DNA of 64,000 nucleotides from Microbacterium sp. cx-55 (GTDB taxonomy: Bacteria; Actinomycetota; Actinomycetes; Actinomycetales; Microbacteriaceae). The stretch lies in contig NZ_CP088261.1 in NCBI RefSeq assembly GCF_021117345.1, positions 1,860,001 to 1,924,000 on the forward strand, written 5' to 3'. Position 1 is the stretch's first letter. Each line of letters begins with the position of its first letter. The notes under the pieces were generated by a model, which was not told the DNA's origin, searched no databases, and was given only the letters and a program-made list of their open reading frames with translations. Below are positions 45,743 to 53,796 of the stretch, piece by piece. Both the position numbers and the translations under genes were made by a program.

Positions 45743-46701
45743 GGGTCCCAGCCCGTCCGCCCCGCGTAGTGGGCTCCGTCGACGAGAACCGGGGCTTCGC
45801 CGCGCTCCCGCACGACGCCGATCGGCCGAAAGCCATCGGCCACGGATCCCGGTGGGAACGTCGCGAGGAGGGCGTGGTCTTCGCCGCCCGACAGAGCCGA
45901 CGCCGCATCCGGCCCGAGGGCCGCGCTGTCGATCGCGAGGGTGACGCCCGAGGCATCCGCCATCCGGGTGGCGTCCAGCAGCAGACCGTCCGAGACGTCC
46001 ATCATCGCGGTCGCCCCGGCGCGGGCAGCCTCGGGTCCCCGGCCGAGCGGCGGATGCGGACGCAGCTGCGCCGCGACCAGGTCGCGCTCCGCGGGTGTCA
46101 GGGCCACGTCGTCCACGCGCACCGGGGTGCCGGAGCTGTCGCGGAAGCGGTCGAAGAGGATCTGGAGTCCGCGGGCCGCGTCGCCCGCAGCACCCGCCAG
46201 CGCGATCGTGTCGCCGGGCTGCGCCCCCGACCGGCGCAGGGCCGGGCCGTCCAATGCACCAAGCGCGGTGACCGCCACCGTCAGCGTGTCGGAGATCGTG
46301 AGGTCGCCGCCCTCGACCGCGCATCCCGGCGCGAGCGCCTCGCAGGCGGCACGCAGGCCGTCGGCGATCGCCTCGACGAACGAGATACGGGTGTGCTCGG
46401 GCATGGCCAGCGCCACGAGAAGCGCGACCGGACGCGCTCCCATCGCCGCGACATCCGCGAGGTTCACCACCGCGGACTTCCAACCCAGGTCGTAGCCCGT
46501 CGTCCAGGCGAGGCGAAAGTCGGGGCCGTGCACGAGAGTGTCGACGGTGGCCACCACGCGGCCGCCGCCGAGCCCGATCACGGCCGCATCGTCGCCCGGA
46601 CCGATCTCGGCGGTGCTCGGTGCGAAACGGCTCAGGATGCGGCGCAGGATCTGGCCCTCGCTGAGGTCTCCGACCGTGGGGTCTTCGGAGGGAGCGGTCA
46701 T
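45712..46701 (-). CDS. thiL: thiamine-phosphate kinase
   Basis: 329 residues. It phosphorylates thiamine phosphate to thiamine pyrophosphate. Family motifs: GPGDDAAVIGL (Mg-ATP binding), DTLVHGPDFRL, VNLADVAAMGARP, MMDVSDGLLLDATRMA and GGEDHALLATFP. TAACGT (46708-46713, minus) is 6 nt before the ATG. Its end overlaps rsmD by 31 nt in the convergent orientation. No TPP riboswitch is seen. Confidence 0.94.
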   Translation of the reverse strand: MTAPSEDPTVGDLSEGQILRRILSRFAPSTAEIGPGDDAAVIGLGGGRVVATVDTLVHGPDFRLAWTTGYDLGWKSAVVNLADVAAMGARPVALLVALAMPEHTRISFVEAIADGLRAACEALAPGCAVEGGDLTISDTLTVAVTALGALDGPALRRSGAQPGDTIALAGAAGDAARGLQILFDRFRDSSGTPVRVDDVALTPAERDLVAAQLRPHPPLGRGPEAARAGATAMMDVSDGLLLDATRMADASGVTLAIDSAALGPDAASALSGGEDHALLATFPPGSVADGFRPIGVVRERGEAPVLVDGAHYAGRTGWDPYRDWDSSRG

Positions 46702-46707
46702 CTCTCC

Positions 46708-46717
46708 ACGTTAGCCT
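46708..46717. promoter_or_regulatory. overlapping divergent -10 boxes for thiL and DUF3515 gene
   Basis: TAACGT (46708-46713) on the minus strand and TAGCCT (46712-46717) on the plus strand share two bases. Each ends 6-7 nt before its start codon (thiL ATG at 46701, DUF3515 GTG at 46725), so polymerases could not open both at once. Confidence 0.5.
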
Positions 46718-46724
46718 GGGAGAC

Positions 46725-47192
46725 GTGCCACGCCCGCGTCTTCGCCCCCTCCTCGCCCTCGCCGCGCTCGCTCTCGCACTCAGCGGCTGCTCGTCGACCG
46801 TGGCGCTCGAGCCCGCCGGCGACGCCAACAACCCGCTCTGCGCCGAGGTGACCGCCTACCTGCCGTCCTCGATCGCCGGGCAGGACCGCCGGTGGACCGA
46901 TGCGCAGTCGACCGGCGCGTGGGGAAACCCCACCACGATCCTCATGACCTGCGGGGTGACGCCCCCAGGGCCCTCGACCCTCCCGTGCCAGACGGCCGGC
47001 GGTGTCGACTGGCTGATCGACGACACCGAGGCCCCGAACTACCGCCTCACCAGCTTCGGCCGCACACCGGCCGTCGAGGTGTACCTCGACTACGACGTGG
47101 TCTCCAGCGCCGACGTGCTGAACGCGCTCGGAACCCTCGTCGCGAAGCTCCCGAAGACCGGCGAGTGCACGGAGCGCCCCGGCACCGAGTGA
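46725..47192 (+). CDS. DUF3515 lipoprotein
   Basis: 155 residues. Lipoprotein signal with ALALSGCSS (Cys near 22) and the DUF3515 core, including WGNPTTILMTCGVTPPGPS, CQTAGGVDWLIDD and TFGRTPAVEVYLDYD-like sequence. Four conserved-looking Cys could form two disulfides. Actinobacteria-specific, function unknown, usually next to ddl and thiL as here. Confidence 0.88.
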   Translation: MPRPRLRPLLALAALALALSGCSSTVALEPAGDANNPLCAEVTAYLPSSIAGQDRRWTDAQSTGAWGNPTTILMTCGVTPPGPSTLPCQTAGGVDWLIDDTEAPNYRLTSFGRTPAVEVYLDYDVVSSADVLNALGTLVAKLPKTGECTERPGTE

Positions 47193-47205
47193 CCGGGCGC
47201 GTCCG

Positions 47206-48285
47206 CTATCGGGCGAGCGCCGTCTCGATCAGGTCGGAGATGAGCTCCGGGTAGGTCATCCCGGAGGCGATCCAGCACTTCGGGAACATCGAGATCGGGG
47301 TGAAGCCCGGCATGGTGTTCAACTCGTTGACGACGGGACCGTCAGCGGACAGGAAGAAGTCGACCCGCGCGAGGCCCCGCCCGTCGACCGCGGCGAACGC
47401 GCGGAGCGCCATCTGCTGCAGCGAATCGATCTCCGCATCCGTCAGGTCCGCGGGGCAGACCACGTCGACACCCTCGCCGCCGAGGTACTTGCCCTCGAAG
47501 TCATAGAACTCGCGTGTGGTGAGCACGATCTCTCCGGGCAGCGAGGCGCGGTTCTCGGCGCCCGCGCGGCCCTCGAGCACGCCCACTTCGACCTCGCGGC
47601 CGACGATCCCCTGCTCGACGAGCACCTTGTCGTCTTCCGCGAAGGCGACGCGGAGCGCCTCATCCAGCTCGTCGACGGAGTGCACCTTCGAGACGCCGAC
47701 ACTGGATCCCGCACGCGCCGGCTTCACGAACCACGGGAAAGCGGCATCGCCCATCGCGGCGACGACGGATGCGGCATCCGCATCCGCGCGTCGCACGGTG
47801 ATTCCCGGCGACACGGGAACGCCCGCTCCGCGCAGCGCGACCTTCATGAAGTGTTTGTCCATGCAGATGGCCGAATCGATCACTCCGGCGCCCGCGTAGC
47901 GCAGCTCGAGCGTGTCGAAGAAGCCCTGGATCGTGCCGTCCTCGCCGTGGCTGCCGTGCAGGATCGGCAGCACGACGTCGACATCGCCGAGTTCCTCGAC
48001 CGAGCCGTCGGCCGTCCGCACCCGCATCCGCCGCGCTCCGGCCGCTTCCGGCCACAGCACGCGCGATCCGTTGTCGGCGACCTCGGGAAGGTGCTCGGGA
48101 TCGAGCGCGAACTTGTCGGGGTCGTCGTCTTCGAGCACGAACGCGCCATCGCGCGTGACGCCCACCGGGATCACCCGGTAGCGATCACGATCGATCGCCC
48201 GCAGCACCCCGCCCGCCGTGGCGGAGCTGATCGAATGCTCGCTGGATCGACCGCCAAAGAGCACCGCCACCACCGGCTTGTCCAT
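47206..48285 (-). CDS. ddl: D-alanine-D-alanine ligase
   Basis: 359 residues, ATP-grasp fold. It makes the D-Ala-D-Ala dipeptide for peptidoglycan. Visible are MDKPVVAVLFGGRSSEHSIS, HGSHGEDGTIQGFFD, FVKPARAGSSVGVSKV, GREVEVGVLE, ARVDFFL and NELNTMPGFTPISMFPK. Its first 101 nt are also read by the gpsA frame. Last gene of the leuC-leuD-murA-plsC-gpsA-ddl series. Confidence 0.96.
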   Translation of the reverse strand: MDKPVVAVLFGGRSSEHSISSATAGGVLRAIDRDRYRVIPVGVTRDGAFVLEDDDPDKFALDPEHLPEVADNGSRVLWPEAAGARRMRVRTADGSVEELGDVDVVLPILHGSHGEDGTIQGFFDTLELRYAGAGVIDSAICMDKHFMKVALRGAGVPVSPGITVRRADADAASVVAAMGDAAFPWFVKPARAGSSVGVSKVHSVDELDEALRVAFAEDDKVLVEQGIVGREVEVGVLEGRAGAENRASLPGEIVLTTREFYDFEGKYLGGEGVDVVCPADLTDAEIDSLQQMALRAFAAVDGRGLARVDFFLSADGPVVNELNTMPGFTPISMFPKCWIASGMTYPELISDLIETALAR

Positions 48286-49321
48286 GCTGCGTCCTCTCCC
48301 CTTGGGGGGTGTCGTCGTCTGTTGTCAGATGGGGCGCGATCTCGCGCGGGTTCATCGTGCCGTCGAGCACGCGCTTGACCTGCTCGACGATCGGCATCTC
48401 GACGCCGCTCGCGCGGGCGAGTTGAAGGATCGGGGCGACCGAGGCCAACCCCTCCGCCGTCTGCTGCATCTGCGTGACGACGTCCTGGAACTTGTACCCC
48501 TGGCCGAGCAGGCGCCCGGCCGTGTTGTTGCGGCTGAGCGGCGATTGGCAGGTGGCGATGAGGTCGCCGAGTCCGGCCAGCCCCTGCAGCGTCTCGGGCT
48601 TCGCGCCCTGCGCCACCGCGAAGTCCGTCATCTCGACGAGCCCCCGCGTGATGATCGACGCCTTGGTGTTCTCGCCGTACCCCACGCCATCGACGATGCC
48701 GATCGCGACCGCGATGAGGTTCTTCAATACCCCGCCGAACTCGGTGCCGATCACGTCGTCGTTCACGAACGTGCGGAAGTAGCGGTTGCGGGCGCGCCGG
48801 GCAACGGCCGCGGCGGTCTCTGCGCTGATCGACGAGATGACCGCAGCGGTCGGCTGCTCCTGGGCGATCTCGAGCGCGAGGTTCGGACCCGATGCCACCG
48901 CGATGCGTGCGGGGTCGATCCGGAGCTCCTGCTCGATGACCTGGCTCATCCGAAGCCCCGTGCGCTTCTCGACGCCCTTCATGAGCGAGACGACGGGAAC
49001 GTCGCTGTCGGCGAGCAGCGCCCGGAGCACGGTGAGGTTCTCACGCAGCGACTGGCTCGGAATCGACAGATAGATCTGTTCCGCGCCTTCGATCGCGCCG
49101 GCGAGGTCGGCGGTGGCGGTCATCGACCGGGGAAGGTTGATCCCCGGCAGGTAGCGGGTGTTGCGCTTGCCGGTGTGGATCTCGTTGGCGAGCTCAGGGC
49201 GCCGCGCCCACATCTCGACCTGCGCACCGCCGTCGGCGAGCACCTTGCCGAAGGTCGTTCCCCAGCTGCCGGCACCCAGTACCGCGACCCGGGGCGGACG
49301 CACGTCCGTTCGACGACTCAC
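48185..49321 (-). CDS. gpsA: NAD(P)-dependent glycerol-3-phosphate dehydrogenase
   Basis: 378 residues. It reduces dihydroxyacetone phosphate to sn-glycerol 3-phosphate for phospholipids. The NAD site is VAVLGAGSWGTTF, the catalytic Lys lies in GGVLKNLIAVAIG, and RGLVEMTDFA and QTAEGLASVAPI follow. The GTG at 49321 overlaps the plsC stop as GTGA. The usual C terminus would fall near LTTDDDTPQGER, but no stop occurs there and about 37 extra residues are encoded, overlapping ddl by 101 nt. Confidence 0.94.
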   Translation of the reverse strand: MSRRTDVRPPRVAVLGAGSWGTTFGKVLADGGAQVEMWARRPELANEIHTGKRNTRYLPGINLPRSMTATADLAGAIEGAEQIYLSIPSQSLRENLTVLRALLADSDVPVVSLMKGVEKRTGLRMSQVIEQELRIDPARIAVASGPNLALEIAQEQPTAAVISSISAETAAAVARRARNRYFRTFVNDDVIGTEFGGVLKNLIAVAIGIVDGVGYGENTKASIITRGLVEMTDFAVAQGAKPETLQGLAGLGDLIATCQSPLSRNNTAGRLLGQGYKFQDVVTQMQQTAEGLASVAPILQLARASGVEMPIVEQVKRVLDGTMNPREIAPHLTTDDDTPQGERTQHGQAGGGGALWRSIQRAFDQLRHGGRGAAGDRS

Positions 49322-50103
49322 GCGTCGCCGTCCCGGCCGAGGCGACCGGTCTCGGTCTGGCCGTGCGCTCCCGGGTTCCACCGCTCCGCCGGCGCGGGCA
49401 GGCCGCGGAGCCCGGACAGCAGCTCCGCGATGTGGTTCATCACGAGGGTGGTGGCTTCCTGCTGCGCGGCCGGATGCTGCGCACGGTCGGTGAAGCCGTC
49501 GAGATCAAGAGCCGGCCCGATCACGACGCGAACGCGCTTGCGGAGGGGCCAGAAGCTCAGCTTCCCGTAGCGGGGATAGATACGTTCGGCGCCCCAGTGC
49601 GCCATCGGGATGAGCGGCATCCCGCCGGCGAGAGCCAGCCGCGCCGCACCCGTCTTACCCCGCATGGGCCACATGTCGGGGTCACGCGTGAGCGTACCCT
49701 CCGGGTAGACGATGACGCCCGCCTTCTGCGCCGCGAGCTTCTCCGCCGTTTCGATGGCCTGCTTGGCGGCGGCGCCGCTCGTGGCGCGCGCGACCGGGAT
49801 CATTCCCGTCGCCCGGAGCGCCGCCCCGAGGACGGGCACCCGGAACAGGCTCTCTTTGGCCATGAAGCGCGGGGCCCGACCGAGACGCCACACGGCAGCT
49901 GCCACGATCACCGGGTCGATCTCGCTGTAGTGGTTGGGCGCGAGCACGTAGGCGCCGTCCTCGGGAAGGTTCTCGGCGCCCTCGATCTCGATCTTCGCGA
50001 TGAGTCCGACCAGCGGCACGACGATCGCCGCGAGCGGCCAGAACACGCTCGGACGCGTCTTCTCCGCCGACAGCCGGCGACGTCGGGTGGGGCCCGGGGC
50101 CAT
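49318..50103 (-). CDS. plsC: 1-acyl-sn-glycerol-3-phosphate acyltransferase
   Basis: 261 residues. It adds the second acyl chain in phosphatidic acid synthesis. HX4D motif NHYSEIDP, FMAKESLFRVPVLG, and VYPEGTLTRD (EGT motif) are present; one hydrophobic segment (about 22-40) anchors it. The start overlaps the murA stop by one base (TGATG), and gpsA, which supplies its precursor, follows with a 4-nt overlap. Confidence 0.92.
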   Translation of the reverse strand: MAPGPTRRRRLSAEKTRPSVFWPLAAIVVPLVGLIAKIEIEGAENLPEDGAYVLAPNHYSEIDPVIVAAAVWRLGRAPRFMAKESLFRVPVLGAALRATGMIPVARATSGAAAKQAIETAEKLAAQKAGVIVYPEGTLTRDPDMWPMRGKTGAARLALAGGMPLIPMAHWGAERIYPRYGKLSFWPLRKRVRVVIGPALDLDGFTDRAQHPAAQQEATTLVMNHIAELLSGLRGLPAPAERWNPGAHGQTETGRLGRDGDA

Positions 50104-51464
50104 CAGCCGATGACGTCGAAATCGGCGCCGAGGGCGGTGAGCTTGTCGAGGAAGTCGGCGTAGCCGCGGCGGATGATGCCGATGTTGCGGACCGTCGATT
50201 CGCCCTCGGCCGTCAGCGCCGCGATCACGTGGCTGTACCCGCCGCGAAGGTCGGGGACCGTGATGTCGGCTGCGCGGAGCGGGGTCGGGCCAGTGATGAC
50301 CGCCGCCTGCTCGAGCGAACGACGGGGCACGCGACGCGGACCCTCCTGCAGGCCGTGCGGGTAGACCGTGATGTCGGCCCCCATCTTGACGAGCGCACCG
50401 GTGAAGCCGAATCGGTTCTCGTAGACCGTCTCGTGCACGACGGAGCGTCCGTTCGCCTGCGTGAGGGCGACGATGAGCGGCTGCTGCCAGTCGGTCATGA
50501 AGCCCGGGTGCACGTCGGTCTCCACCATGACGCCGCGGAGGTCGCCGCCGCGGCGGAACATGATGCCGTCCTCGCGCACGTCGAAGTCCGCGCCGATCTT
50601 GCGGAGCACGTTGAGGAAGGTGAGCATCTCCTGCTGGCGGGCACCCGCGACGAAGATCTCGCCGTCGGTCGCGATCGCCGCGCTCGCCCAGCTCGCGGCC
50701 TCGTTGCGGTCGAAGATGGCCCGGTGGTCGTACCCCTCGAGCCGCGGCACGCCCTCGATGAGAATGACGCGGTTCGGCTCGTAGGAGATGATCGCGCCCA
50801 TCTTCTGCAGGACGGCGATGAGATCCATGATCTCGGGCTCGATCGCGGCGTTTCGGAGCTCCGTGATGCCCTCGGCACGCACCGCGGTGAGCAGCACCTG
50901 CTCTGTCGCCCCGACGCTCGGGTACGGCAGGTGGATGTTCGCGCCGTGCAGTCCGCGCGGCGCCGACAGTCGGATGCCACTCGGAAGCTTCTCCACGACC
51001 GCACCGAACTTGCGGAGCGCATCGAGGTGGAAGTCGATCGGACGGTCGCCGATGCGGCATCCGCCGAGGTCGGGGATGAACGCCTGACCCAGCCGGTGCA
51101 GCAGCGGACCGCAGAACAGGATCGGGATGCGGGACGCCCCGGCGTGCGCATCGATCTCTTCGAAGTGCGCACTTTCGACGTCGCTCGGGTCGAGCACGAG
51201 CGTGCCGCGCTCGGTCTCGTCGACGCGCACGCCGTGCACCTCGAGGAGCGAACGGACCACGGCCACGTCGCTGATCTCGGGCACGTCGCGCAGCGTGCTG
51301 GGGCTCTCGCCGAGCAGCGCCGCCACCATCGCCTTCGTCACGAGGTTCTTGGCACCGAGCACCTGCACGGTGCCCCGCAGCGGTCGACCGCCGCGGATCG
51401 CCAGAATCTCGCCCGCTTCGCCCTTCCGGCCGCCAGTTGTCGCGGTGTCGCCGAGCAGTGTCAT
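50103..51464 (-). CDS. murA: UDP-N-acetylglucosamine 1-carboxyvinyltransferase
   Basis: 453 residues. First committed step of peptidoglycan synthesis. LGAKNLVTKAMVAALL contains the Lys-Asn pair, and Cys136 in DLGGCRIGDRPIDFH is the equivalent of E. coli Cys115, the fosfomycin-reactive residue; many mycobacteria have Asp there. A C-terminal DLRGGYSHVIAALTAEGES matches the family. It lies 10 nt after leuD and is translationally coupled to plsC. Confidence 0.96.
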   Translation of the reverse strand: MTLLGDTATTGGRKGEAGEILAIRGGRPLRGTVQVLGAKNLVTKAMVAALLGESPSTLRDVPEISDVAVVRSLLEVHGVRVDETERGTLVLDPSDVESAHFEEIDAHAGASRIPILFCGPLLHRLGQAFIPDLGGCRIGDRPIDFHLDALRKFGAVVEKLPSGIRLSAPRGLHGANIHLPYPSVGATEQVLLTAVRAEGITELRNAAIEPEIMDLIAVLQKMGAIISYEPNRVILIEGVPRLEGYDHRAIFDRNEAASWASAAIATDGEIFVAGARQQEMLTFLNVLRKIGADFDVREDGIMFRRGGDLRGVMVETDVHPGFMTDWQQPLIVALTQANGRSVVHETVYENRFGFTGALVKMGADITVYPHGLQEGPRRVPRRSLEQAAVITGPTPLRAADITVPDLRGGYSHVIAALTAEGESTVRNIGIIRRGYADFLDKLTALGADFDVIG

Positions 51465-51474
51465 ATGTGGTGCC

Positions 51475-52086
51475 TCACTGTGCGGGAAGGGGCGGCACCG
51501 GTAAAGTGCGCGGCTTCCAGGATTCGCGTCGCGCTTCGTAGGCGGCGATCTTGTCTTCGTTCCGGAGGGTGAGCCCGATGTCGTCGAGACCCTCCAAGAG
51601 CCGCCACCTAGTGTAATCGTCGATCTGGAAAGGGACCCGGAGGTCGCCGATCGTCGCGTCGCGTCGCTCGAGGTCGACGGTCATCTCCGCGCCCGGCTGC
51701 GCCTCGATCGCGGCCCACAGGGCTTCGACATCCGCCTCCGTGACGACGCCGGTGACGAGACCCTGCTTGCCCGCGTTCCCGCGGAAGATGTCGGCGAACT
51801 TGGGGCTCAGGACCACGCGGAAGCCGTAGTCGCGCAGGGCCCACACCGCGTGTTCGCGGCTGGAACCGGTGCCGAAGTCGGCGCCGGCCACGAGGATCGA
51901 TGACGCCGCGTAGGTGGGCTGATTGAGCAGGAAGTCCGGATCCTGTCGCCAGTTCGCGAAGAGGGCGTCTTCGAAGCCCGTCTTCGTGACGCGCTTCAGG
52001 TACACCGCCGGAATGATCTGGTCGGTGTCGACCGCCGACCGCTTGAGCGGTGCGGCGATTCCGGTGTGCGTGGTGAATGCCTGCAT
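51475..52086 (-). CDS. leuD: 3-isopropylmalate dehydratase small subunit
   Basis: 203 residues. With LeuC it isomerises 2- to 3-isopropylmalate in leucine synthesis. Family markers: [34 protein letters not shown] and [20 protein letters not shown]. It starts 1 nt after the leuC stop. Confidence 0.96.
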   Translation of the reverse strand: MQAFTTHTGIAAPLKRSAVDTDQIIPAVYLKRVTKTGFEDALFANWRQDPDFLLNQPTYAASSILVAGADFGTGSSREHAVWALRDYGFRVVLSPKFADIFRGNAGKQGLVTGVVTEADVEALWAAIEAQPGAEMTVDLERRDATIGDLRVPFQIDDYTRWRLLEGLDDIGLTLRNEDKIAAYEARRESWKPRTLPVPPLPAQ

Positions 52087-52087
52087 G

Positions 52088-53557
52088 TCAGACCCCCGAT
52101 CCGACGGCCACCGGCGCGGTGGCGGGTTCCAGGTCGCTCGGGCTGGAGAGCGTGCCCCGCACGGCGGTCGCCGCGGCGACGAGCGGCGAGACGAGATGGG
52201 TGCGACCGCCCTTGCCCTGACGTCCCTCGAAGTTGCGGTTCGACGTGGAAGCGCACCGCTCCCCCGGCGCGAGCTGGTCGGGATTCATCCCGAGACACAT
52301 CGAGCAGCCGGCGAACCGCCATTCGGCGCCGAACTCCTGGAAGACCGTGTGCAGCCCTTCGGCCTCGGCTTCCAACCGCACCCGCGCCGAGCCGGGAACG
52401 ACCATGACGCGCACGCCATCCGCCTTCTTCCGGCCCTTCACGATCGACGCGAAGGCCCGCAGGTCTTCGATGCGGCTGTTCGTGCAGGAGCCCATGAAGA
52501 CCGCATCCACGGGCACGTCCTTCAGCGGGGTGCCCGGCACGAGGTCCATGTAGTCCAGCGCGCGCTGCGCGGCGACCCGGTCGTTCGCGTCCGCGAAGTC
52601 GCCCGGCGTGGGCACGACGTCGTTGAGCGACACGCCCTGACCGGGGTTGGTGCCCCAGGTCACGAAGGGTTCGAGCAGATCGGCGTCGAGGAACACCTCG
52701 GCGTCGTAGACCGCGCCCTCGTCGCTCGGGAGCGTCCGCCAGTAGGCGACGGCGTCGTCCCAGTCCTGTCCTCGGGGAGCGTGCGGGCGCCCCTCGAGGT
52801 AGGCGAACGTCGTCTCGTCGGGGGCGACCATGCCGGCGCGCGCGCCCGCTTCGATCGACATGTTGCACATCGTCATGCGCCCCTCCATGGAGAGGGCGCG
52901 GATGGCGCTGCCACGGAACTCGAGGACGTAGCCCTGACCGCCGTTGGTGCCGATCTTCGCGATCACGGCGAGGATGATGTCTTTCGCGGTGACGCCCGGG
53001 CGCAGCTGGCCCTCGACGGTGATCGCCATGGTCTTGAAGGGCGTGAGTGGCAACGTCTGCGTCGCCATCACGTGTTCGACCTCGCTCGTGCCGATACCGA
53101 AGGCCATCGCGCCGAACGCGCCGTGGGTCGAGGTGTGCGAGTCGCCGCACACGACCGTGATGCCCGGCATGGTCAGACCCAGCTGCGGGCCGACGACGTG
53201 CACGATGCCCTGTTCGGCATCGCCGAGGGAGTGGATGCGGACGCCGAAGTCGGCCGCGTTCGCACGCAGGGTCTCGATCTGCAGCCGGCTCGTCGGGTCG
53301 GCGATCGGCTTGTGGATCTCGAGTGTCGGGGTGTTGTGGTCTTCGGTCGCGATCGTGAGATCCACCCGACGGAGCGGACGATCCTCGGCGCGCAGGCCGT
53401 CGAACGCCTGCGGGCTGGTCACCTCGTGGATGAGGTGGAGGTCGATGTAGATGAGGTCCGGCTGGCCGTCCTCACCCTTCACGACGAGGTGGTTGTCCCA
53501 GACCTTTTCGGCCAGGGTGCGCGGCGCGGACGCTGCGGAGTGCTCGGGTGTGCTCAC
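52088..53557 (-). CDS. leuC: 3-isopropylmalate dehydratase large subunit
   Basis: 489 residues, an aconitase-family 4Fe-4S enzyme. The three cluster Cys are in VCGDSHTST (the CGDSH block), [11 protein letters not shown] and [10 protein letters not shown]. The GTG at 53557 is chosen because AGGAG lies 8 nt upstream; ATG 53587 would extend over that RBS. First structural gene of a six-gene unit and preceded by a leucine-type attenuator (53602-53680). Confidence 0.96.
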   Translation of the reverse strand: MSTPEHSAASAPRTLAEKVWDNHLVVKGEDGQPDLIYIDLHLIHEVTSPQAFDGLRAEDRPLRRVDLTIATEDHNTPTLEIHKPIADPTSRLQIETLRANAADFGVRIHSLGDAEQGIVHVVGPQLGLTMPGITVVCGDSHTSTHGAFGAMAFGIGTSEVEHVMATQTLPLTPFKTMAITVEGQLRPGVTAKDIILAVIAKIGTNGGQGYVLEFRGSAIRALSMEGRMTMCNMSIEAGARAGMVAPDETTFAYLEGRPHAPRGQDWDDAVAYWRTLPSDEGAVYDAEVFLDADLLEPFVTWGTNPGQGVSLNDVVPTPGDFADANDRVAAQRALDYMDLVPGTPLKDVPVDAVFMGSCTNSRIEDLRAFASIVKGRKKADGVRVMVVPGSARVRLEAEAEGLHTVFQEFGAEWRFAGCSMCLGMNPDQLAPGERCASTSNRNFEGRQGKGGRTHLVSPLVAAATAVRGTLSSPSDLEPATAPVAVGSGV

Positions 53558-53601
53558 TGCTCTGTCTCCTGAATGACGGTGGATCAAGCCCGCAGAAAAC
53601 T

Positions 53602-53639
53602 CCGCGACGAGAGTGGCCTGGGGCTAGGACTCGTCGCGG
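53602..53639 (-). terminator. attenuator terminator hairpin upstream of leuC
   Basis: Perfect 10-bp inverted repeat: CCGCGACGAG (53639 to 53630 on the minus strand) and CTCGTCGCGG (53611 to 53602), 18-nt loop, then AGTTTTC. The 5' arm encodes the Gly-Arg-Asp-Glu part of the leader peptide, and the leader stop codon (53624) lies in the loop. It is 44 nt upstream of leuC. Confidence 0.75.
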
Positions 53640-53668
53640 CCGCTAAGGAGGAGTCGGGCGATCCGCAC
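53624..53668 (-). CDS. leuL: leu leader peptide (14 codons, three consecutive Leu)
   Basis: GTG-started ORF of 14 codons, reading MRIARLLLSGRDES, with Leu codons CTC CTC CTT at positions 6-8 and a TAG stop. It is too short for routine gene finders. A TAGCCT -10 (53675-53680) ends 6 nt before the GTG, so the mRNA would begin at the start codon and the leader is translated without a Shine-Dalgarno. A ribosome stalled at the Leu codons would cover most of the 5' arm of the terminator. The symbol is by analogy to other leu leader peptides. Confidence 0.7.
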   Translation of the reverse strand: MRIARLLLSGRDES

Positions 53669-53674
53669 GCGCCC

Positions 53675-53680
53675 AGGCTA
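53675..53680 (-). promoter_or_regulatory. -10 box (TAGCCT) for leuL-leuCD operon
   Basis: TAGCCT followed by GGGCGC and then the leader GTG; transcription is expected to start at that codon. No good -35 is visible at 17-18 nt spacing. Confidence 0.55.
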
Positions 53681-53796
53681 CCACCGAGACGTTCTCCACC
53701 GGCCCTCACCCCGGTGTCGCTCTGTTTCAGCACGCGAGCGCCGAGCGGCGCGGCATGCGACGCTGGTGCGCAACACCCGAACGTGACAGGACCGCC

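Noticed and set aside
49322..49381. Longer gpsA start at 49381
   Set aside because: It would overlap plsC by 64 nt; the GTG at 49321 overlaps by 4 nt and fits the family N terminus.
53681..53796. SAM riboswitch or Cys-rich leader upstream of the sulfhydrylase
   Set aside because: No SAM-type core and no short ORF with consecutive Cys or Met codons.
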